Origin: Bacteroidia bacterium
GTDB taxonomy: Bacteria; Bacteroidota; Bacteroidia; Bacteroidales; Azobacteroidaceae
Direction of reading: 5' to 3'
DNA length: 40,464 nt
NCBI GenBank assembly: GCA_026000155.1
Contig: BNYG01000025.1
Coordinates: 1 to 40,464 of the forward strand
The position numbers and the translations under genes were made by a program. The notes under the pieces were generated by a model. The model saw nothing but the letters and a program-made list of their open reading frames with translations. It was not told the DNA's origin and did no database searches. How positions within the stretch are numbered: position 1 is the stretch's first letter; every line of letters starts with the position of its first letter. Below, piece by piece: positions 1-6,120 of this stretch.

Positions 1-48
1 TATCTATTAAGGTGCAAATTGGGAGCTAATTAAATGTTTTCCCATTCT

Positions 49-167
49 CTGTCATGGCGCGCTTGACGCGCCATCCCCTGAAAAACGTTAATTACCAATG
101 ATGCAAGATATTGAATAATAGTGTTTAACGACTATCATGGGTTTGCGGGTCAAGCCCGCAATGACAG
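49..167. repeat. MITE/REP-like double-hairpin element, copy 1
   Basis: A 119-base noncoding unit bounded by CTGTCAT at the left and ATGACAG at the right. Each end is itself a hairpin (stem TGGCGCG/CGCGCCA at the left, TTGCGGG/CCCGCAA at the right, loops CTTGA and TCAAG), and the two ends are inverted copies of each other. A related unit lies at 22723-22815, with shared CCCCTG and CATGGG flanks on the inner side of the hairpins and GTGTTTAAC or its complement in the middle. It has no coding capacity, so any mobility would need a transposase elsewhere. Confidence 0.75.
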
Positions 168-200
168 GGAAAGAAAAAAAGGCTCATATCGTAATATAAA

Positions 201-226
201 TACCGCCTGCCTGATAGCAGGCGGTA
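201..226 (-). terminator. Perfect 10-bp GC-rich hairpin downstream of DGR-like target gene
   Basis: TACCGCCTGC, a six-base loop, then GCAGGCGGTA form a perfect stem starting 13 bases beyond the stop codon of the minus-strand gene ending at 239. On the minus strand it is followed by TATTTATATT, a weak U-tract, so it could be an intrinsic terminator. DGR target genes are known to carry a GC-rich hairpin or cruciform just past the variable region that aids retrohoming, so this is an alternative or additional role. Confidence 0.6.
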
Positions 227-238
227 AAAGTTAAATTG

Positions 239-1096
239 TTAATTGGTCCTACGCACACACCTCGCTACCCACGTATAGTTAGTAACCGAGTCGTTCGTCT
301 TAAGGTCGAGGAGCGTAACCGCACTGCTACTATTGAAGGTGCGAGTCCACACGATGGTAGCAGAGTACTCCGTACTACTCCAATAGCTGACGCTCGCGCG
401 ACTGGAAATATTGGACCAGCCCAACAGCTTAGCATTATACAATGCATCGATTTCCATCGAGTTTGGCAAGTACCAGTCCGTATAACCGCCTTCGGTCGAG
501 GTCGCGCATAATTTAACAGCATTTTCCCAGGTTATACCGGCGGAAAGACTACTTAAAGAAACCGCAGCTGTGTAATTGTTCGATCCGGCCGTTGTTGACT
601 GTACTGATACCGGGTTATCCGCAGTACCGGCATAAACATATTGAGAAACCATCAAGTTCTTTTTAGTTGCAGGCGCAGTGCCGCCGGTTTGCCAACTACT
701 ATAAGAAGTAGTACCGGAGAGATCTCCATTGGTAGCGCCTGTCCAACCTTCAGCCGGATTCTCATCAGCGTCACCGGAGTAGTTTTTCGCAGCGTCGGTT
801 AACAGCAACGCAGCAGGCCAAGCGGGAGCACCTGCTTCACAGCCCACACAAATATCGCCGCTTGCTTCATTATTCAACGTCGTGCCGGTATCCACCGTCA
901 AAGCAGGGGTCTTTATTACACCGGTATTCGTTATCACACCGGTTCCATCGGAGTTCTGTCGTAAATCAATAGCTACCTCGGAAACAATTGTTCCTGTATT
1001 TACCATATTTCCGGTAACGACCATTCTCGCTTCCTGCCCGGTCACACTTGCTGTCCCTGCTAAAAGCAGCATCATTAAAATCAAATTTTTCTTCAT
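239..1096 (-). CDS. Secreted DUF1566 (C-type-lectin-like) protein, probable DGR target
   Basis: The 285-residue product has a signal peptide (residues 1-20, ending TASVTGQ), a short Asn/Thr/Gly-rich beta segment with the motif GNMVNTG near residue 29, a CVGC pair, and a C-terminal DUF1566 domain recognisable from GGYTDWYLPN, the ELDALY-like helix, YWSSTEY and a final ARCVRR. DUF1566 is a C-type-lectin-like fold often used as a receptor-binding or adhesin head. From Trp227 to the end, 40 of 59 codons end in T or C, 18 in G and only one in A, unlike the rest of the gene; this matches a variable region copied from a template full of AAC/AAT codons. The same GNMVNTG module occurs in the protein encoded at 28710-30092. 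The gene stands alone, 432 bases from its upstream neighbour. Exported to the cell surface or periplasm; ligand unknown. Confidence 0.85.
   Translation of the reverse strand: MKKNLILMMLLLAGTASVTGQEARMVVTGNMVNTGTIVSEVAIDLRQNSDGTGVITNTGVIKTPALTVDTGTTLNNEASGDICVGCEAGAPAWPAALLLTDAAKNYSGDADENPAEGWTGATNGDLSGTTSYSSWQTGGTAPATKKNLMVSQYVYAGTADNPVSVQSTTAGSNNYTAAVSLSSLSAGITWENAVKLCATSTEGGYTDWYLPNSMEIDALYNAKLLGWSNISSRASVSYWSSTEYSATIVWTRTFNSSSAVTLLDLKTNDSVTNYTWVARCVRRTN
245..418 (-). other. Candidate DGR variable region (VR)
   Basis: This is the 3' end of the DUF1566 gene from codon Trp227. Fixed codons such as TATTGG, AGTAGTACGGAG, GCG, AAG and TGG are interspersed with runs of NNY codons (for example TCT GCT ACC ATC; CTC CTC GAC CTT). 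Each such codon can be derived from AAC or AAT by changing only adenines, which is the known DGR mutagenesis pattern. No template repeat is present in the window, so the assignment rests on codon pattern, domain type and position only. Confidence 0.65.
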
Positions 1097-1167
1097 TTTT
1101 TCTATTTCTAAAATTTATATTTAGGTTTCTTAATATTCTTAAGATCCTTTGAAAAGCGGGACACAAC

Positions 1168-1204
1168 AAAAAAGCCGTAACAAGGAATTTACCCTGTTAC
1201 GGCT
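1168..1204 (-). terminator. Intrinsic terminator or attenuator
   Basis: On the minus strand AGCCGTAACA pairs with TGTTACGGCT (10 bp, extended by two more G-C pairs after one mismatch) and runs directly into six T residues. It lies 71 bases before the start of the DUF1566 gene and 325 bases after ccsBA, so it can end either the ccsBA operon transcript or a short leader RNA started at about 1372. Confidence 0.75.
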
Positions 1205-1273
1205 GCATTATTTTACTGAAAAATGTTACTTGAAAAGATGCTGAATCAACATAACTGCTTGATAGTAAGCAAA

Positions 1274-1360
1274 TTACCCCCCCCTATGGGTTGCACAAGT
1301 CCTTGATAATTCAGGAGTTACGAAAGTAGTTGTACGATAGTTATTTTTCAATTCATTCAT
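1274..1360 (-). CDS. Putative 28-residue leader peptide ending in a G8 tract
   Basis: An ATG about 12 bases after the predicted transcription start opens a 28-codon frame, Thr-rich in the middle (RTTTFVTPELSRTC) and ending THRGG, with the last codons formed by an uninterrupted run of eight G (plus-strand C at 1277-1284). Loss of one G would extend it by nine residues, NLLTIKQLC; gain of one G would extend it by about 27. I do not recognise the peptide. Its position between a promoter and a terminator supports expression, but such a short ORF could be chance. Confidence 0.3.
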   Translation of the reverse strand: MNELKNNYRTTTFVTPELSRTCATHRGG

Positions 1361-1378
1361 TTTTTTGCATTTCAGATA

Positions 1379-1410
1379 CAAAAGTACTCCAAATTGGTGA
1401 GAAATCCAAA
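1379..1410 (-). promoter_or_regulatory. Bacteroidota-type promoter (TTTGG / TACTTTTG)
   Basis: On the minus strand TTTGG (1410-1406) is followed after 19 bases by TACTTTTG (1386-1379), matching the -33 TTTG and -7 TAnnTTTG elements of the phylum. The start would be near 1372, upstream of the 28-codon ORF and the terminator at 1168-1204. Confidence 0.6.
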
Positions 1411-1528
1411 TTTTTTGGAATTTTTAATTATTTTGCGCAATGAAAAATAATTAGAGGCGGCTTGTTTCGTTCACATCGGGGGCTAAGACAGAAAAAATAT
1501 TTACACAAACCAAACGAAAAACAATAAT

Positions 1529-3802
1529 TCATCTGTACGAATGCATTCCGCTCAGTAAATAGTTGACACCGAAATAAGTCATCAATACACAGGCGAAAGC
1601 AAGGACAGACAGCAAATTAAAAAGGCGTGGATTATCCCATTTCTTGACTAAATGCAGGTGGGTAACGATGGCATAAACAACGATAGTTACCAAAGCCCAT
1701 GTTTCTTTCGGATCCCAACCCCAGTAACGCCCCCAGGATTCATTTGCCCAAATAGCGCCCATAAAGGTGCCGGTTGTCATCAATATCAGACCTGCCCACA
1801 GCGACAACTCATTGATAATCGTTAGCTCCCGCAATCGAAACGAAAGCAAAGGATGTCTATTGGTTCGATGGAACGACGACAAGACAAGATTGGTGATTCC
1901 CAACAAAAAACTAACGCCAAAGAAACCATAAGCCGCCATAATTACCGCCACATGAAGCATCAGCCAGGGCGATTTGAGTACCGGAACTAAAGGCGTAATT
2001 TGCGGATCCATCCAATTCAGTCCCGAAACGAACAGGATGACTCCACCGAACAGGCTGGCCAAAGCAAAAGTGATCGTACTTTTCCGGACAAAAAGAATAC
2101 CTGCCACCACCGTGATAAAGGCAACATAAATCATCGTTTCGTAAGCATTACTCCAGGGTGCGTAACCGGCTATATACCAACGCAAACCTATGCCAAACAA
2201 ATGATAAAGCAGGGCCATCGCAATCATCGCAATCAAACCGAAAGAGATCCAGGAGTAAACACCCTTTTGAGATTTCCGGAATAATAGAATGAATGAAAAA
2301 ACCAATAGCAATCCGCCGGCAATCAAATAAACCCGTTTACATAAACTAAATACATTCAATTGATTATACCGTAGCTCGGCGTTTATTTTTTGTGAGGCAA
2401 TCGCTAAGTCGCTGTTTTTTTCCTGATAGTCCCGAATGGCGGCAAGGGCTTTATCCGCCGGATTCCAGTCGTTGGATTTCAGGGCATGCAATACGGCTTC
2501 CAAATATTCGTTCATCCGGTCATCGGAAGCTTGCCATTGATGATTTGGATCGTCTTTGACGGGGAAAATGTTAATCATTTCTCCGTTAATCAGTTGATAA
2601 AAAATATGGATTTGTTCGTCTAATTTGATCAAATCTTTCTCCAAACGCGAACGTGCAGCGGGCGGTGTTCTGAAAATAGCATCCAAGGCGTCCTGCAATT
2701 TATAATTACCGTTTGAATCAAACAATTCATAATAGGCGCATTGTTTTTCCGAAAGGTCGAAGCGAAAGGCAATTTCCGGATTGGAACAGGTAATAAACGG
2801 AACATACGTCCACATTTCGGGACGGGTAAGCAAACTCAAAAGGAACTGATCCGAATTAAATTCGCCGATTTTATCGGAATGATGCAGTTTGCGAAGCACT
2901 TCCGAAGAAAAAGTATTGACCGGCTCCAAGCGACCCTCTATGGATTGCATCGGCAAAGCGCCGAATTGAGCGGCATGCCGGGAATTTATTTGCCCTTTTT
3001 GAATGTGCGCCAACAAATCTTTTCCCGGATCATTTTGCGCCGGCAAAGGAAAAGCAGGCAACAGAAACAGCAGCAGAACGGATGTATTTCTTATTTGCTT
3101 TAATTGAACTGCCAATTGACGGAAGCGTGATTTTTTGCCGGTCAAACAAAGAATAAACCCCATGATTAATATCCCATAACCGGTATAAGTAATATTGCGT
3201 CCGGCAAGGTCTTGATTGACGGACAAGACAGTCCCTTTTTCATCCTTATCATACGAAGATTGAAAAAAACGATAGCCATCTAAATCAAGGATATGATTCA
3301 TGGATACTTTCCGTTCAAAAGATTGGTCGCCCCGGTGAATGATTAAGTCGCTTTCAAAAGAAGAAGGACTGGAGGAACCGGGGTAACGAGTCATTGTAAA
3401 TTGCTTCAATTCCAATTGAAAAGGCAGTTGGTGAGTGGTTTCGCCTTTATTTGTGTGGGTAATCCACCGGTCACTGCTTTCGTTTTCCCGCAAATGAACA
3501 GTTCCCTCTTTACTGAAAATATGCGTGGTAAGCGCTCCTGCAAGAATCACAATGAACGCGCCGTGTACCAAAACAAAACCCCATTTTCCTTTCTCGAAAA
3601 GCCGGTGTTTGATAGAAGAAAAAATAAAGTTGACAACCAACAAGAGTTGCAAAAAAATAAAAAGAGGAGAATAGTAAATCAGCGTTTTGGCTGTTTGCGT
3701 ACCGGTATATTTTTCCACAAAAGTAGCTATCGCCAGCCCCAAAGCATAAATCAGGAGCAAGACGATAGCTGTTTTATAGGAGTAAATCAGGCTTTTTCCC
3801 AT
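1529..3802 (-). CDS. ccsBA: Cytochrome c synthase CcsBA (ResB-CcsA fusion)
   Basis: System II cytochrome c maturation protein that carries heme across the membrane and attaches it to CXXCH motifs. The 757-residue protein starts with ResB-like membrane helices (a conserved His in HGAFIVILAGALTTH), has a periplasmic loop containing the NTFSSEVLRK segment typical of Bacteroidota members, and ends with a CcsA domain. The CcsA part shows the heme-binding WWD motif WGRYWGWDPKETW and flanking histidines in LMLHVAVIMAAYG and THLHL. It is shorter than many relatives of roughly 1000 residues, mostly in the loop. The start overlaps the end of the upstream isomerase-like gene by 16 bases, so it is the last gene of the operon that begins with a tetraheme cytochrome at 7671, its likely client. 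Confidence 0.9.
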   Translation of the reverse strand: MGKSLIYSYKTAIVLLLIYALGLAIATFVEKYTGTQTAKTLIYYSPLFIFLQLLLVVNFIFSSIKHRLFEKGKWGFVLVHGAFIVILAGALTTHIFSKEGTVHLRENESSDRWITHTNKGETTHQLPFQLELKQFTMTRYPGSSSPSSFESDLIIHRGDQSFERKVSMNHILDLDGYRFFQSSYDKDEKGTVLSVNQDLAGRNITYTGYGILIMGFILCLTGKKSRFRQLAVQLKQIRNTSVLLLFLLPAFPLPAQNDPGKDLLAHIQKGQINSRHAAQFGALPMQSIEGRLEPVNTFSSEVLRKLHHSDKIGEFNSDQFLLSLLTRPEMWTYVPFITCSNPEIAFRFDLSEKQCAYYELFDSNGNYKLQDALDAIFRTPPAARSRLEKDLIKLDEQIHIFYQLINGEMINIFPVKDDPNHQWQASDDRMNEYLEAVLHALKSNDWNPADKALAAIRDYQEKNSDLAIASQKINAELRYNQLNVFSLCKRVYLIAGGLLLVFSFILLFRKSQKGVYSWISFGLIAMIAMALLYHLFGIGLRWYIAGYAPWSNAYETMIYVAFITVVAGILFVRKSTITFALASLFGGVILFVSGLNWMDPQITPLVPVLKSPWLMLHVAVIMAAYGFFGVSFLLGITNLVLSSFHRTNRHPLLSFRLRELTIINELSLWAGLILMTTGTFMGAIWANESWGRYWGWDPKETWALVTIVVYAIVTHLHLVKKWDNPRLFNLLSVLAFACVLMTYFGVNYLLSGMHSYR

Positions 3803-4719
3803 TGGTCACGCAATAATTTTACCGATTCGGGAACGACTATAGTGCGATCGCCCTGACATCCGCATTCGTAACTTACATATTTATCATAATTGAGCGCTTT
3901 CAAAGCTTTGAATCCGTTGATGTAATTATCGGCCTCTCCGTCTTCGCCCGGCATACTGCGACGCTTGCGGCTGGCAATATGAACGTGTTGCAAATAATCT
4001 CCGGCTGAAAGGAAAGCACCTTCGTCTGACGTTTCTTCCGCAGTCATGTGCCAAAAATCGCCCATGCAACGCACACCCGGATTGTTGATGTCGCGGCAAA
4101 TAGAGGCTGCATCGGCTACCTGACGTAAATAGAAAGCTTCTCCGCGGTTCAAGGGTTCAAAAATAACCGTAGTTCCGTATTTAACGGCATAATTACCTAA
4201 TTCGGTAAACTGTTCGCAAAGAAAATCGCGCGTTTCCTGTGTATGGGGAAGCGCCGGTTGTTGCCAGTTAAAACCCGGAACGATGATTACGCCCGTCGAA
4301 CCCAATTCGCCGGCAGCGGCAATAATTTCTTTCATCGTATCCAAGCATTCTTGCCGGATAGCAGGGTTGGTAGAAAGAATGAATCCTTTGAATCCGGCAC
4401 AAATAGCGCTTACTTTAATCGAGCGACCGTTAAGGGCTTGCTTGATTTCCTCTACCCGTCCGGCAAGTCCGCCGCCACCCGGTTCAAAACCGACGACGCC
4501 GAGCTTTTCCATATAGTCAAACTTTTCATTCAAGCTTTCGCCCGGAGCGATTCCTTCCTGAAAAGAGAGTTTCAATTCCAGTGCACTTTTACTGCAACAG
4601 GCCTTTTCCTGCGATTGCTCTTTTTTAGTACAGGAAGCCAACGAAACACTACCCAGAGAAGCCAACGCCAATCCGGATAAAGAGGTCTTAAAAAAATGTC
4701 TTCTGTCAGTCATAATCAT
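3787..4719 (-). CDS. Tat-exported sugar isomerase/epimerase-like TIM-barrel protein
   Basis: Xylose-isomerase-like TIM barrel (AP endonuclease 2 superfamily), about 310 residues. The N-terminus carries a twin-arginine signal (TDRRHFFK) and a lipobox-like LASC, so the mature protein is probably a periplasmic lipoprotein. Barrel hallmarks include VIIVPGFNWQQP, TVIFEPLNRGEAFYLR with a candidate metal-binding Glu, GDFWHM, HVHIASRKR and a final YVSYECGC. Relatives isomerise or epimerise sugars and keto-sugars or cleave modified sugars; the substrate is not predictable. I chose the ATG at 4719 (or 4713) because an upstream ATG at 4752 lies inside the preceding oxidoreductase gene and would precede the Tat motif by 17 residues. 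It is 4 bases after the oxidoreductase stop and overlaps ccsBA. Confidence 0.85.
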   Translation of the reverse strand: MIMTDRRHFFKTSLSGLALASLGSVSLASCTKKEQSQEKACCSKSALELKLSFQEGIAPGESLNEKFDYMEKLGVVGFEPGGGGLAGRVEEIKQALNGRSIKVSAICAGFKGFILSTNPAIRQECLDTMKEIIAAAGELGSTGVIIVPGFNWQQPALPHTQETRDFLCEQFTELGNYAVKYGTTVIFEPLNRGEAFYLRQVADAASICRDINNPGVRCMGDFWHMTAEETSDEGAFLSAGDYLQHVHIASRKRRSMPGEDGEADNYINGFKALKALNYDKYVSYECGCQGDRTIVVPESVKLLRDQWEKA

Positions 4720-4723
4720 GCAT

Positions 4724-6097
4724 TTATTTCGTTCCCGGAACGGCAACGACAAACTTACTCATATCCATTTTCCCATTCAAATTCAAGTCGGCCGGAGTAT
4801 AATCCAGGGCGGAAGCCGTCATTTGTTCCCATGTTATTTCCGCACCGGTATAAGCCGATTCGCGTCCCATAATAGCCGCCATGTTCGGAACAGCGATTTC
4901 CGAAGCCTGATCAATCGGTTGATTGCTGCGAATATGATTGACCCAGTTGACATGCTCCAATACATAAGCATCGGTTTGTTTGAAATTCGCCTGTTCGGCA
5001 TCATAGTCAAATTTCCAAAGGATATTGCCTGCCAAATCTTTAATTTGCGCCCCGTCTCTCGTTGACCAGGAGCCTTTGGTTCCTTGAATAAATTCACTTA
5101 CATTGTCGGCGCAACCGGAAATCTGGCGGCACATGCTGTGCAAATGAATACCGTTTTCCATGACAAAATCAACGCTGAAATTATCATATTGATCGCCTGT
5201 TATCCGGCGTTGACGAGAGCCGAAACCCACTGCGCTTACCGGTTTTAATCCTGAAAACCAAGTAAATATATCCAGGTTATGTACATGCTGTTCGACAATA
5301 TGATCACCGGAAAGCCATTTCCAGTTTACCCAGTCCTTAATCATCCATTCACCATCGGTCCATCCTTTTTCGCGGCTTCTATACCAAAGCATGGACTGGT
5401 TCCAATAAACCGTACCGCCGGTAATTTCGCCGATAGCGCCTTCCATGATTTTCTTGTACGACTCTACATAACTCCGCTGGTGATGGCGTTGCGTACCGGT
5501 AACTACACACAGATTTTTAGCGGCAGCTTGTTTGGCAGTCGCCATAATCGTGCGATAGCCTGCCGCATCTACGCAAACCGGTTTTTCGAGGAATGAATGT
5601 TTCCCTTTTTCCGTAGCATATTTGAAATGAAGCGGACGGAAGACGGGAGGCGTTGCTATAATCACCACATCGACATCGCTGTCAATCAATTGCTTATAAG
5701 CATCCAAACCGACAAAGCGTTTCTCTTGCGGAATATCAATGTTCTTTTCCGTTTTCAATTTGCCGGCTAAATCATCTACCCTGTCCTTGAAAGTATCTGC
5801 CAATGCGACTATTGTCAGGCCGTTGCCTGCATCCAAAAAATTAAAAGCCGCACCGGAGCCGCGTCCGCCGCAACCGATAATGCCCGCTTTCAATTCCCGT
5901 CCATCGGCCGCCACATCTACTAAATCCGGAATATAATAACTTCCGGGCGCTTTCAACGGTATTAATTTCGATTTGGAATCACCTTTGTTGCAAGAGCTTA
6001 ACAACATTGGACTACCTACTCCCACGGTACCCAAAGCGCCGACCAGCGCTGAGTTTTTTAAGAAAGATCTTCTACTGATTTTGTTCTCTTTTTTCAT
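4724..6097 (-). CDS. Tat-exported Gfo/Idh/MocA family oxidoreductase
   Basis: NAD(P)-dependent sugar dehydrogenase of the Gfo/Idh/MocA family, 457 residues. Residues 1-40 form a twin-arginine signal (ISRRSFLK, RR at 9-10) ending in a lipobox with Cys36, so it works outside the cytoplasm. A Rossmann domain follows (GIIGCGGRGSG near 72-82), then the family motif FLEKPVC and the C-terminal domain with GDHIVEQHVHNLD, whose His and Asp are candidate active-site residues. Export in folded form is consistent with a tightly bound NAD cofactor. It sits between the tetraheme-SUMF1 gene (23 bases upstream) and the TIM-barrel gene. Family members in gut Bacteroidota oxidise the C3 hydroxyl of glycosides; whether this one does is inference. 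Confidence 0.9.
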   Translation of the reverse strand: MKKENKISRRSFLKNSALVGALGTVGVGSPMLLSSCNKGDSKSKLIPLKAPGSYYIPDLVDVAADGRELKAGIIGCGGRGSGAAFNFLDAGNGLTIVALADTFKDRVDDLAGKLKTEKNIDIPQEKRFVGLDAYKQLIDSDVDVVIIATPPVFRPLHFKYATEKGKHSFLEKPVCVDAAGYRTIMATAKQAAAKNLCVVTGTQRHHQRSYVESYKKIMEGAIGEITGGTVYWNQSMLWYRSREKGWTDGEWMIKDWVNWKWLSGDHIVEQHVHNLDIFTWFSGLKPVSAVGFGSRQRRITGDQYDNFSVDFVMENGIHLHSMCRQISGCADNVSEFIQGTKGSWSTRDGAQIKDLAGNILWKFDYDAEQANFKQTDAYVLEHVNWVNHIRSNQPIDQASEIAVPNMAAIMGRESAYTGAEITWEQMTASALDYTPADLNLNGKMDMSKFVVAVPGTK

Positions 6098-6120
6098 GTG
6101 TATTGTATTTATTAAACAAA

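Larger units (their letters stand above)
1097..1528. other. 432-base intergenic region with leader elements
   Basis: The gap between the DUF1566 gene and ccsBA. It holds, on the minus strand, a promoter-like pair of boxes (1379-1410), a 28-codon ORF (1274-1360) ending in a G8 tract, and a strong intrinsic terminator (1168-1204). The part next to ccsBA (1411-1528) is AT-rich with a weak AATTATTTT/AAAATAATT inverted repeat and nothing else I can interpret. A short transcript of about 200 bases, or a conditionally read-through leader for the DUF1566 gene, would fit. Confidence 0.5.

Noticed and set aside
236..511. Plus-strand open frame opposite the DUF1566 gene end
   Set aside because: It is open only because the variable-region codons rarely give stops on the other strand; no start context or protein similarity.
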